This document shows, one piece after another, positions 1-9,088 of a stretch of 41,735 nucleotides of DNA (position 1 is the stretch's first letter; each line of letters begins with the position of its first letter). The DNA lies in assembly GCA_020847545.1 (NCBI GenBank), contig JADLBV010000042.1, positions 1 to 41,735 on the forward strand, written 5' to 3'. Source of the stretch: Phycisphaerales bacterium. GTDB taxonomy: Bacteria; Planctomycetota; Phycisphaerae; Tepidisphaerales; Tepidisphaeraceae. Under the pieces are notes generated by a model that saw only the letters and a list, made by a program, of their open reading frames with translations, did not search any database and was not told the origin of the DNA. The position numbers and the translations under genes were made by a program.

Positions 1-58
1 CGTCATTGACCTGCCAAATCGTTGGCAGTGGTTCGTAGCTCTTTTTGCGTCTTGCCAT
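1..58 (-). CDS. IS5-like transposase, N-terminal fragment (partial)
   Basis: Only the first 19 codons are in the window, beginning MARRKKSYEPLPTIW. A basic start followed by a PLP.IW.V.D pattern resembles the first residues of DDE transposases of the IS5 group, which open with a W.VPD.LW helix. An AGGAG ribosome binding site sits 7 nt before the ATG, which supports this start over the in-phase-incompatible ATG at 62, whose frame stops after 19 codons. No catalytic DDE residue is visible because the gene is cut, so the family call is from the N-terminus and the IS-like setting only. Confidence 0.5.
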   Translation of the reverse strand, partial: MARRKKSYEPLPTIWQVND

Positions 59-122
59 CCATGGCTCCTGTTTGAGTTCCTTGGATAGCTATCGGCTGTT
101 TATGGTGTTTTGAGATAGTTTC
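1..122 (-). mobile_element. 5' end of an insertion sequence (IS5-like), cut by the window edge
   Basis: The transposase start at 58 lies inside this segment and reads off the left edge. The outer boundary is inferred: on the minus strand CTAA (126-123) is followed at 122 by GAAACTATCTCAAAAC, which would fit an IS5-type YTAR target followed by a terminal inverted repeat starting with G. The other end is outside the window, so the inverted repeat cannot be confirmed. Confidence 0.5.
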
Positions 123-1182
123 TTAGTAACCCAGCAGGCGGCGAGGTGGCCGATTTGGCCTTGTTTTTGTTCCAAAGGGGGGACTTCCATGACGCATTTG
201 CGGAGGACGCGAGCGGGTTGGCCGGCGGAGTCGATTTGGATGGTCTCTTTGTCATCCGCTTCGGCGGCGGCTTGGCGGGTGAGGGGGCAGCGGGGGTGAA
301 AGGGACAGCCGGTGGGAGGGTTTGCGGGGGATGGGACTTCGCCTGCCAAGACAATGCGTTTGCGGGTGGGATGGGGGTTGGGTTCGGGGACGGCCGACAG
401 GAGGGAGATCGTATAGGGGTGCTTGGGGTTGCCGTAGAGTTCGAGCGACTCCGCTTTTTCGACAATTCGGCCGAGGTACATGACGGCCACTTCATCCGAA
501 AAATGCTCCACCACCGCGAGATTGTGGGCGATGAAAAGGAAGGCGATGTTGAGTTCGGCCTGAAGGTCATCGAGAAGATTTAATATCTGCGACTGGATGG
601 AGACATCCAAAGCCGACACCGGCTCATCACAGACGATGAAGGCGGGAGAGAGGGACAAGGCGCGGGCGATGCCGATGCGTTGGCGCTGGCCGCCGGAAAA
701 TTCGTGGGGATATCGGCGGGCATAGGTGGGATCGAGGCCGACGCGCTTTAATAATGCGGCAACCCGGTCATCTTTTTCAGCGCCGCGGGCGATGCCGTGG
801 ACTTCGATTGGTTCGCCGATGATCCGGCCGATGGTCATGCGTGGATTGAGGCTGCTGACGGGGTCCTGGAAGACGATCTGCATCTGCCGGCGGAGTTTTC
901 GCAATGATTCGCCGCGATAGGCGAAAAAATCCTCGCCACGGAAGCGCACCTCGCCGCCGGTGGCGGGGATGAGACGGAGGATGGTTCGGCCGACGGTGGT
1001 TTTGCCGCAGCCGGATTCGCCGACCAGGCCGAGTGTTTTGCCGGCGTTGATTTGGAAGCTGACGCCATCAACCGCTTTGACGTGGCCGACGACGCGAGAA
1101 AGGATGCCCCGGCGGATGGGGAACCAAGTGCGAAGGTCTTTTACTTCAATGACCGCAGAGCCGTTGGGTTGGGGATTGGGAT

Positions 1183-1186
<4 letters not shown>
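89..1186 (-). CDS. oppF: OppF/DppF-like peptide ABC transporter ATP-binding protein
   Basis: 365-residue ATPase of a peptide/nickel-type importer; it would pair with OppD on the inner face of the membrane and power uptake. Visible are Walker A GESGCGKT (about 56-63), the Q-loop region VFQDP (about 105-109), the signature FSGGQRQR (about 163-170), Walker B FIVCDEP (about 183-189), and the C-terminal CPFHPRCP motif that is typical of oligopeptide ATPases. The start ATG overlaps the oppD stop by 4 bp (ATGA), so the two are translationally coupled. It is the last gene of the operon. The final residues ([11 protein letters not shown]) are probably read from an inserted IS rather than from native sequence, since family members usually end near the ACW motif seen just before. 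The substrate is not predictable. Confidence 0.9.
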
Positions 1187-2268
<1,082 letters not shown>

Positions 2269-2288
2269 GGTTATTGGGAGAAGAATTT

Positions 2289-2450
2289 ACCACAGAGAAC
2301 ACAGAGGACACAGAGGGAGGAGGAGAGGGATTGTTGATTTTTAATTTTTGATTTTCGATTGGATGAAGTTGTCGTGGGGAACATGTTTTCTCGCACTACT
2401 CCTCTCCAAAATTGTCTTTCTTCTCTGTGTTCTCCGTGGCTCCGTGGCAC
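2289..2450. repeat. CACAGAG inverted-repeat element, copy 1
   Basis: The left arm (2289-2317) carries three CACAGAG units with a 9-nt period; the right arm (2421-2450) carries the complementary CTCTGTG / CTCCGTGG units, so the arms can pair. The interior holds an AT-rich run made of TTGATTTT / TTAATTTTTG units (about 2332-2360). The element fills nearly the whole gap between the oppC stop and the oppD start. Its right edge continues into GTGGCACATTCATCTTCT, which is identical to the flank of copy 2. Confidence 0.8.
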
Positions 2451-2465
2451 ATTCATCTTCTTCCC

Positions 2466-3854
2466 TCATGCCTTGGTCAAATGCGGGTCTATTGCGTCGC
2501 GAAGGGCTTCGCCGATCAGGTTGTAGGCCAGCACGGTCAGGAAGATGGCCATGCCGGGGTAGATGGCGATCCACCAGACGAAGGAGGCGCCGACGCCGCG
2601 GGCCTGGTTGAGCATCTGGCCCCAGCTTGGTTCGTCGATCAGGCCGAGACCCAGAAAGCTCAGGGTCGATTCGTACAAAATGGCGGCGGCGATGCCGAAG
2701 CTGGTGGTGACCAGTACGGGGGTGACGCCGTTGGGGAGCATGTGGCGAAAGAGGACGGATCGCAACGGCAGACCAGCGGCGATGGCGGCCTGGACGAAAT
2801 CCTGTTTGCGGAGTTTGAGAAATTCAGCGCGGATGAAGCGGGCGGTGCTGGTCCAGCCGGTGATGCCGATGATGACCATCATGGCGTAGAGGTTTCGGCC
2901 GTAAAATGCGACGAAGGTGATGAGTAGAAAGAGGGTGGGGATGGCTTCAAAGATTTCGATCAATCTCATGCCCAAGATGTCGAGCGTGCCGGCGAAATAT
3001 CCCATCAGGCCGCCGACGAGAACGCCGATCAGACGGGCGATGCCGGTGGAGATCAATCCGATCGCCAGTGCGATTCGACAGGCGTATATCATTCGGCTGA
3101 GGACATCGGCGCCGGCGTATTCGGTCCCCATGGGGTGGGTTGCGCTGGGGGGTAAAAAGGCGCTGTCACCCATGTCGCGCAGGCGGTCTGAGGGGGAATA
3201 AGGCAAGATGGCATAGAGTGCGTAATCGACTTGGCCGGCGCGGGCCAGGTCGCGATATTTTTCATAGACGACCGTTTTTGGAGGACGGACGGGGTAGATC
3301 ATCAGCCAAATCAGTAGCGGAAGCAGGCATAGCCCGGTGATGAGCGTGGATCGGCGGGAGATGAAGATGGGGGCAAGCACGATGACGGCGGCCAAACCGG
3401 TCCAGAAGCAAACCAGTAGCACGATCGCGGCGGATTGGCCAAAGAGGGATTGCATCTGTTTGAGATAGTCGGCCGTGCTGGGCCAGCAGGAGGCGGCGGC
3501 CGTCAGGGCGCAGGCCCAGAGGACCAGGCAGAGTGATGCGAAGAATTGCATCTTTCGTCGCGCCAGCACGATGGTGCCCACAATCGTTGCCACGGGTAGG
3601 ACGATGTCCACCGGATGCAGGCCGCGAAATAAGGGGAATGAGAGGGTTCCACGACTTTTAAGGATGAAGGGTTCGCTGTTGGCAATAAACGGGGCGAAGG
3701 CGGCGCAGAAAGCAACCAGCGCGATCCAAATCGCCCCGATGCGGGCCGACCAGCGAATGAATGCCTGACCCATCACCTGAGCGATGAAACTGCGCGGCGG
3801 AGGAGGCACATCCGCAGCGCGATCAAGAATGGGTTCGGAGGCGATGCTACTCAT
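2466..3854 (-). CDS. oppC: OppC-like ABC permease with long N-terminal membrane extension
   Basis: 462 residues, against about 300 for ordinary OppC. The last ~230 residues form the standard binding-protein-dependent permease domain: MGTEYAGADVLSRMIY, several membrane segments, and the EAA-type cytoplasmic loop (about FVQAAIAAGLPLRSVLFRHMLPN) that docks on the ATPases, then FLGLGL and WGQML. The first ~230 residues carry the usual N-terminal segment (about 35-55) but then add extra hydrophobic helices (about 80-190) before the permease domain. The start overlaps the oppB stop by 8 bp. The extension may be a planctomycete variant; its role is unknown to me. Confidence 0.88.
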   Translation of the reverse strand: MSSIASEPILDRAADVPPPPRSFIAQVMGQAFIRWSARIGAIWIALVAFCAAFAPFIANSEPFILKSRGTLSFPLFRGLHPVDIVLPVATIVGTIVLARRKMQFFASLCLVLWACALTAAASCWPSTADYLKQMQSLFGQSAAIVLLVCFWTGLAAVIVLAPIFISRRSTLITGLCLLPLLIWLMIYPVRPPKTVVYEKYRDLARAGQVDYALYAILPYSPSDRLRDMGDSAFLPPSATHPMGTEYAGADVLSRMIYACRIALAIGLISTGIARLIGVLVGGLMGYFAGTLDILGMRLIEIFEAIPTLFLLITFVAFYGRNLYAMMVIIGITGWTSTARFIRAEFLKLRKQDFVQAAIAAGLPLRSVLFRHMLPNGVTPVLVTTSFGIAAAILYESTLSFLGLGLIDEPSWGQMLNQARGVGASFVWWIAIYPGMAIFLTVLAYNLIGEALRDAIDPHLTKA

Positions 3855-4950
3855 AACTGACTCTCGGATCGGCCGCGGCGTAGAGGATGTCGGCCAGGAG
3901 ATAACTGACCAGCGTCAACAGACTGACGACAACCGTTTCGGACAGGACCAGTTCGGGGTCTTTCTGGAAGACGGCATCGACCGCGAGTTTGCCCATCCCC
4001 TGAATGCCGAAGATGGTTTCGACGATGACCGATCCGCCGATCAGGCCGGGGAGAATCTCGGCGGCGACGGTGATCAATGGGAGGAGGCTGTTGCGGAAGA
4101 CGTGGTGGTAGAGGACCTGGCGTTGACCAAGTCCCTTGGCGCGGGCGGTGCGGGCGTAGTCGGCGGTCAGATTGTCGAGAACCGCGCCGCGCGCCAGCTT
4201 GGAAAGAATGGCGAAGCTGCCGTAGACCAGACAGAAGACCGGCAGAACCATGTGCCAGAGGAGATCGACCAGCCAGCCGCGTTGCCAGTGGCCGTTTTGG
4301 AGGGTGGGAAGGAAGTTCATCTGATCGGCGGTGAGGGAGCCGGCGTGGATGGCCGAGCGCGTGTGCAGGCCGTTGGTGGGAAACCAATGGACGTAGCGGT
4401 CGTTGGAGAGGAAGCCGATGAGTAGCACCCCCATGAGGATTGTGGGGATGGACCAGAGCGCGATGAAGGAGGTTCCAAGCCCCACATCGAGAAATTTGCC
4501 CCGGTGGCGGGCGGCGAGGATGCCGGTCCAGATCGAGAGGATGTAGATGATGGGGACGGCGATGGCGTTGAGCAGGAGGGTGACGGGGAGTGCCTCGGCG
4601 ATGAGCGCCCCCACCGGCCGACGGCGGATGAAACTTTCGCCAAGATCAGGTGATTTGAGGCCGAATTTCAGATTGGACGGCCAACCGGAACCGATTTCCT
4701 TGACGCCGAGGGGGGAAATTTTATTCAGCCAGCGCAGATATTGGACGGGGAGGGGTTTATCAAGACCGTAGCGTTGGTTGAGGTAGGCTTCGACCGCCTG
4801 GCGTTCTTCGGGGCGCATCATTCCTTCGTTGGCGATCAGGGAGGCGCCGATGCCGCCGGGGGAGAGGGCCATTACCAGAAAAGTGACGATGGTGATGCCG
4901 ATCAGCGTCGGGAAGAGCAGCAGCAATCTGCGCAGGATATAGCTGGCCAT
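3847..4950 (-). CDS. oppB: OppB-like ABC permease
   Basis: 367-residue membrane permease. It opens with the classic short cytoplasmic start and first helix (MASYILRRLLLLFPTLIGIT), has a periplasmic stretch with the conserved RYGLDKPLPVQYL, and ends with the EAA loop (ARTARAKGLGQRQVLYHHVFRNSLLP), IVETIFGIQGMG, and a last segment closing on DPRVSYE. It would form the channel heterodimer with the downstream OppC. AAGGAAA sits about 8 nt before the ATG and supports this start. It follows the binding-protein gene by 25 nt. About 50 residues longer than E. coli OppB, mainly in the periplasmic loops. Confidence 0.92.
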   Translation of the reverse strand: MASYILRRLLLLFPTLIGITIVTFLVMALSPGGIGASLIANEGMMRPEERQAVEAYLNQRYGLDKPLPVQYLRWLNKISPLGVKEIGSGWPSNLKFGLKSPDLGESFIRRRPVGALIAEALPVTLLLNAIAVPIIYILSIWTGILAARHRGKFLDVGLGTSFIALWSIPTILMGVLLIGFLSNDRYVHWFPTNGLHTRSAIHAGSLTADQMNFLPTLQNGHWQRGWLVDLLWHMVLPVFCLVYGSFAILSKLARGAVLDNLTADYARTARAKGLGQRQVLYHHVFRNSLLPLITVAAEILPGLIGGSVIVETIFGIQGMGKLAVDAVFQKDPELVLSETVVVSLLTLVSYLLADILYAAADPRVSYE

Positions 4951-4975
4951 GCGGCGTTTCCTTGGCGGCTAATGA

Positions 4976-6937
4976 TCACCGATGCTTCTGCAATTCCTTT
5001 GGCACATACCACGGGATGGGCATGGAATCGACTTCGACGTAATTCAGTGAAATTCGTGAGCGTTTCACGTTCTGGATGCGTTTGTCGATGAAGACCAGCG
5101 CCTCGCGATTGGCCAAAAAGGTGTAGGGCTGGTCGTGGTTGAGGATGCGGTGGCATTGTTGCCAGAGGGCCATGCGTTTTGAATCATCGACAGTCCGACG
5201 GGCGGAGTCGATGGCGGTGTCCAGTTCGGGGTTGGAGTAGGAGATGAAATTGTCGCCGCCGCCTTCGATCTGGCTGGAATGGAACATCTGGAAGATGTCG
5301 GTTTCGACACCGCCGGTCCAGCCCAGCGAGATGGCGTCAAAATCGCGGGCGTCGAGGCGTTTGAGCATGATCGACCATTCGGTGGGGTCGGGCTGGAGGT
5401 TGACGCCGCCGCGGGCGAGGTCGTCCTTGATGTAGAGTGCGATTTTGTCGTAAAGGGGGCTTTTGTTGGGATAGACCAGCTTGAATGTGAGCGGGTTGCC
5501 GGAAGTGTCTTCCAAGACACCGTCGTTGTTGCGGTCTTCGTAGCCGCATTCCTTTAAGAGCGCCTTGGCCTGAGTGATGTCATGGGGCAAGGGGGTGATC
5601 GTTGGGTCGATCTGCTTGGAGCCGATGCTGAAGGGGCCGGTGGCCACCTTGCCGAAACCCTGGTAGATCGAGTCGATCAGGCCCTGACGGTTGATGAGCA
5701 GGGTCATCGCCCGGCGGATGCGCGGATCGGCGAAGGGGGTGCGTTTGCCGGCCCGTTTTTCGTTCCATGCGATGTAGCTGTAACCGCCGGTCATGCTGTA
5801 ATAGCGGAAGAAGTTGGTGCGGGATTGCACCTGGGGGTCATCCTTCATCTGTTTGTATTGGTCCGGCTGGGCGCCGAAGAGGTCGAATTCGCCATTGAGG
5901 AACATCGTCATGGCGGCGGCTTCCTCCTCCACTTCGAGATAGACCACGCGGTCGAAGGTGGGACGAACACCCCAGTAGCGTTCGTTGCGCAGGAGGATGA
6001 TTGGTTTGCCCGGCCGCCAGTCGGTGGGGCTTTCGAGGCGATAGGGGCCGGTTCCCATGAGCAATCCAACGGTTTCGTTGAACTGTTGCGGGGTGTATTG
6101 GCCGTAAAAATGGGCGGGAAGGACGATCAGGCCGGCCGAGTTGGCGAAGGCTTCAAAATAGGGTTCGTTCCATTCAAAGACCACCTCGTGCGGGCCGGTT
6201 TTTTTGACTCCTCGGCAGAGCGTGTAGCCGGTGCGGGCGCGGGGGGCGTCAACCTGCTTGTTCTGGATCCAGTCGTAGGTGAAGAGGACATCATCGGCCG
6301 TCATCGGCTGACCATCGCTGAAACTGACATCGTCGCGCAACTGAAAGGTGATGGTGATGGCCGGGGGGAGGGTGGGATCGGCGGCGATCTGTTCCCTGGT
6401 CATCCCCTTGTCCTGACGTTCCTTGACGGCCGCCTGCCAATTTTCGGAGTTGTCCTTGATCTGCCAGCTTTTGGCCAACAGGGGGACATATTCCAACGTG
6501 TCGGGGTCGCGATAGACCAGCGATTCAACCACGCGGGATTGGGTGATGGCGGCGTAGACATCGGAGGAGAGCAGAGGCGTGAGTTTGGGACCTTTAACCG
6601 AGAAATTTTCCGTCAGCCAGTCGCCTCGTGCAAAATCGGGTTGTTTTTCGGCCTGTCGGATGGCAAGAAACGGATTGCGTGAATTCATCTCCGTGAATCG
6701 ATCCATTGATTGGCCGGATGGCTGTGTGGATGAGCCGGTGTTCGCGTTGAAATTCCCCCGTTCCAGCAGATTGCGGATAGCGATCAGTTCGCGGGTCTGT
6801 TCGGATTCGGATTTGCGGGACTCCTGCATCAGATCCCATTGACGGCCATACTGCACCATCGCCAACCCCACCATCACAATCAAAACCACCAGCAGCAACA
6901 GCAGGATCAGGTCTTTGAAACCGAAGCGATTGTCCAT
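4976..6937 (-). CDS. Membrane-anchored extracellular solute-binding protein, family 5
   Basis: 653 residues from the ATG at 6937; an in-frame TTG 18 nt upstream is possible but less likely. The family-5 body is clear: the LAKSWQIKDN and ITFQLRDDVSFSDGQPMTADDVLFTYDWI blocks, the GTGPYRL segment, and the C-terminal AKALLKECGYEDRNNDG and NWQAAV-type regions. Instead of a signal peptide with a lipobox cysteine it has an uncleaved-looking helix at about 11-31 (LLLLLVVLIVMVGLAMV), then a charged, probably coiled stretch (about 38-60). It is therefore likely tethered to the inner membrane rather than free or lipidated. Oligopeptides are the usual ligand, but the ligand cannot be read from sequence. 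Its leader lies in a 14-bp tandem repeat. Confidence 0.9.
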   Translation of the reverse strand: MDNRFGFKDLILLLLLVVLIVMVGLAMVQYGRQWDLMQESRKSESEQTRELIAIRNLLERGNFNANTGSSTQPSGQSMDRFTEMNSRNPFLAIRQAEKQPDFARGDWLTENFSVKGPKLTPLLSSDVYAAITQSRVVESLVYRDPDTLEYVPLLAKSWQIKDNSENWQAAVKERQDKGMTREQIAADPTLPPAITITFQLRDDVSFSDGQPMTADDVLFTYDWIQNKQVDAPRARTGYTLCRGVKKTGPHEVVFEWNEPYFEAFANSAGLIVLPAHFYGQYTPQQFNETVGLLMGTGPYRLESPTDWRPGKPIILLRNERYWGVRPTFDRVVYLEVEEEAAAMTMFLNGEFDLFGAQPDQYKQMKDDPQVQSRTNFFRYYSMTGGYSYIAWNEKRAGKRTPFADPRIRRAMTLLINRQGLIDSIYQGFGKVATGPFSIGSKQIDPTITPLPHDITQAKALLKECGYEDRNNDGVLEDTSGNPLTFKLVYPNKSPLYDKIALYIKDDLARGGVNLQPDPTEWSIMLKRLDARDFDAISLGWTGGVETDIFQMFHSSQIEGGGDNFISYSNPELDTAIDSARRTVDDSKRMALWQQCHRILNHDQPYTFLANREALVFIDKRIQNVKRSRISLNYVEVDSMPIPWYVPKELQKHR

Positions 6938-6946
6938 AATGATCTC

Positions 6947-7000
6947 AAGTTTCAAGTATCGAGTTTCAGGTCTCTAGTTTCGAGTCTCTGGTATCCAGTA
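6947..7000. repeat. 14-bp tandem repeat across the oppC/binding-protein junction
   Basis: Units AAGTTTCAAGTATC (6947-6960), GAGTTTCAGGTCTC (6961-6974), TAGTTTCGAGTCTC (6975-6988) and a decayed fourth unit TGGTATCCAG (6989-6998) follow one another without gaps. On the coding strand it supplies the last codons of the upstream permease (LLDTRDSKLET then stop) and the leader of the binding-protein gene. Since 14 is not a multiple of 3, a gain or loss of one unit would shift the permease reading frame end. Confidence 0.8.
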
Positions 7001-7904
7001 AATCCCGCAACCCATCGCCCAGAAAATTCAGGCTCAGCAGCGTCAGCGCCAGCAGGGTACACGGAAAAACCAGCATCCACCAGCGCGAATGAATCGTGTT
7101 CAACGCCGGCATCAGCCCGTCGCTGGCCAGTGATCCCCAGGTCGGCATGGGGGCCTTGATGCCGACGCCCAGGAAGCTCAAAAAAGATTCCTGCAAAATC
7201 GCCGATGGGATCGTCAGCGTGGCATAGACGATGATCGGCCCGGCCAGATTGGGGAGCAGGTGGCGAATGAAAATCCGCGACTCCTTCGCGCCGCACGCGC
7301 GGGCGGCCTCGACGAACGGCTGTGTGCGCAGCGACATCACTTGGCCACGCACCACCCGCGCCATCGTCAGCCAACTGACCAACCCGATCGCCAGAAAAAG
7401 GACCACAAGGTTGGCCGCGTTTTCGCCCATGAAGCGTTGCAGCAGCGGTTCGAGTGCGATTTTGAAGAGGATCACCATCAGGATGTACGGCAGGCCGTAG
7501 AGGACATCCACCATCCGCATCAACAGCCCATCGACCCACCCGCCGCGATATCCGGCGATCAGACCCACGGAGACGCCCAGAACCACGGAAATCAGGGCGG
7601 CCGAGGCGCCGATGAGCAGGCTGATCGCCCCGCCAATCAGGCATCTCCCCAGCAAACTGCGGCCAAGGCCATCGGTCCCAAACCAGTATTTGGGTCCATT
7701 GTCAATCCGGGGCGGACGGCGTGCCTCGGTTGATTCCTGATTGTTGTAATAAAGTGTCCCGCCGGGAGCGTTGGTCCAGGGCAGTGAGACGATGCAGACC
7801 AGCAACATCAATGCCACAAAACCGCCTCCCAACGCGAGTCGGCCGTGGCCGGGGATTCGCCGAATAAACCCGATCGTGTTTGATTCCACAGCCGCGCTGG
7901 TCAT
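6966..7904 (-). CDS. OppC-like ABC permease (second permease pair)
   Basis: 312 residues, of normal OppC length. Features: a single N-terminal helix (about 24-42), the periplasmic block with FGTDGLGRSLLGRCLIGG, core helices, the EAA loop (VEAARACGAKESRIFIRHLLPN), then SFLSFLGVGIKAPMPTWGSL and a final helix ending FLGDGLRDLLD. It is the partner of the OppB-like gene just upstream. The last ~8 residues derive from a 14-bp tandem repeat, so the native C-terminus was probably a little different. It differs clearly from the long OppC at 2466-3854, so the two are not a recent duplication. Confidence 0.9.
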   Translation of the reverse strand: MTSAAVESNTIGFIRRIPGHGRLALGGGFVALMLLVCIVSLPWTNAPGGTLYYNNQESTEARRPPRIDNGPKYWFGTDGLGRSLLGRCLIGGAISLLIGASAALISVVLGVSVGLIAGYRGGWVDGLLMRMVDVLYGLPYILMVILFKIALEPLLQRFMGENAANLVVLFLAIGLVSWLTMARVVRGQVMSLRTQPFVEAARACGAKESRIFIRHLLPNLAGPIIVYATLTIPSAILQESFLSFLGVGIKAPMPTWGSLASDGLMPALNTIHSRWWMLVFPCTLLALTLLSLNFLGDGLRDLLDTRDSKLET

Positions 7905-7920
7905 GAAAATGCTCCGGAAT

Positions 7921-8032
7921 AATGTGCCACTGAGACACAGAGAGCACAGAGAATAAAGTCATATTCCAAAAATATATTTTGGAATTTTGTATTTGTATTT
8001 CCTCTGTGTTCTCTGTGTCTCAGTGGCACATT
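7921..8032. repeat. CACAGAG inverted-repeat element, copy 2, with nested palindrome
   Basis: Two 31-bp arms (7921-7951 and 8002-8032) are inverted repeats with one mismatch; each contains CACTGAGA plus two CACAGAG units at 9-nt spacing. The 50-nt interior holds a second, perfect palindrome: ATTCCAAAA (7963-7971), 5-nt loop, TTTTGGAAT (7977-7985). The whole element can fold as one long hairpin or a branched one. It sits between two permease genes, with its right flank touching the stop codon of the upstream OppB-like gene. Confidence 0.88.
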
Positions 8033-8038
8033 CATCTT

Positions 8039-8962
8039 CTATTTCCCCAATTCAATGCGTGGATCGACGACGGCATAGCCGATGTCCACCAGCAGGTTAA
8101 AGGTCAGCAGAAAGACCGAATAGACCATGACCGTCCCCAGAATCAGCGTTTGGTCGCGGTTCAAAACCGAATTGACAAAATGTTGCCCCAGGCCGGGGAT
8201 ATTGAAGACCTTTTCGACGACGAAGGAGCCGGTCAATGTCATCGCGGCGGCCGGGCCGAGGTAGCTGAGGACCGGCAGAAATGCGTTGCGCAGGCAATGT
8301 TTCCAGATCACCACCGAATTGGAAAGTCCCTTGGCCCGCGCGGTGCGGACAAAATCACCGGCCAGCACATCGATCATCGCCACGCGCATCAGCCGGGCGA
8401 TGTAGGCCATCGGCATCAACGACAGGGCGACTGAAGGCAGGAGCAAGTCGCGCCAGTTTCCCCACTGGCCAAAGGGGAGCCAGCGCAGTTTGATGCAGAA
8501 AATCGCCGACAAGGCGGCCGCGATCACAAATGCCGGCACGCTGACGCCCAGCAGCGCCACCGTCAGGCTCACTCCATCCCACGTCCCGCCCCGCCGCACC
8601 GCCGCCAGAACACCCAACCCCACCCCCGCGAAGGTGGCGATCACCATCGCGCACATTCCCAACGTGACACTTACCGGCAGGGAAGTTCGCAGGATATCGT
8701 TGACGGTGAATTCCTCATAATTGAAACTGCGGCCAAAATCCCCGCTGAGCAGCACGTTTTTGGGGTAATAGGCCAGAAATCCGTACCAATGTTCGGCATG
8801 AAAGCTGCGTTTGAGCGATTGTTCCACCGCCGGCGGCAGTTTTCGTTCGGTCCGGTCAAACGGACTGCCCGGCGCCACCCACGCCAGCAGAAATGTAATC
8901 AGATAGATCGCCGCCAGAATCAGCGGAAACTGCGCCACCCGCCAGGCAATGAAACGCGCCAT
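8039..8962 (-). CDS. OppB-like ABC permease (second permease pair)
   Basis: 307 residues from the ATG at 8962, where the family-typical start MARFIAWRVAQFPL begins; an in-frame ATG at 9004 would add 14 residues unlike the family. Core features: a first helix, the WVAPGSPFD block, the periplasmic segment, the EAA loop (VRTARAKGLSNSVVIWKHCLRN), VVEKVFNIPGLGQHFV, and an end at VDPRIELGK. No good ribosome binding site precedes either start. A weak TTGGGA / TACACT promoter-like pair is placed so that transcripts could start within a few bases of 8962. It is the first gene of the transporter set proper. Confidence 0.88.
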   Translation of the reverse strand: MARFIAWRVAQFPLILAAIYLITFLLAWVAPGSPFDRTERKLPPAVEQSLKRSFHAEHWYGFLAYYPKNVLLSGDFGRSFNYEEFTVNDILRTSLPVSVTLGMCAMVIATFAGVGLGVLAAVRRGGTWDGVSLTVALLGVSVPAFVIAAALSAIFCIKLRWLPFGQWGNWRDLLLPSVALSLMPMAYIARLMRVAMIDVLAGDFVRTARAKGLSNSVVIWKHCLRNAFLPVLSYLGPAAAMTLTGSFVVEKVFNIPGLGQHFVNSVLNRDQTLILGTVMVYSVFLLTFNLLVDIGYAVVDPRIELGK

Positions 8963-9088
8963 CAGGATGGATAGTGTAGCCGACGACCGTTTTATCCCAA
9001 ACATACGACCATAATTTTTTATAGAAAATCAGCATGGCCACCATCTAGGTGATGGTACGTTGTTGGGAATCGATCAACCATCAAGTAT

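Noticed and set aside
2271-2456. Open frame on the minus strand through CACAGAG copy 1 (translation rich in LCVLCVLCG)
   Set aside because: It is a translation of the repeat arms; the same kind of frame appears over copy 3. Low complexity and no ribosome binding site.
9040-9056. ACCATC-TAGGT-GATGGT hairpin between the SDR gene and the transporter as a terminator
   Set aside because: Six-pair stem with no T-tract directly after it on the minus strand; too weak to call.
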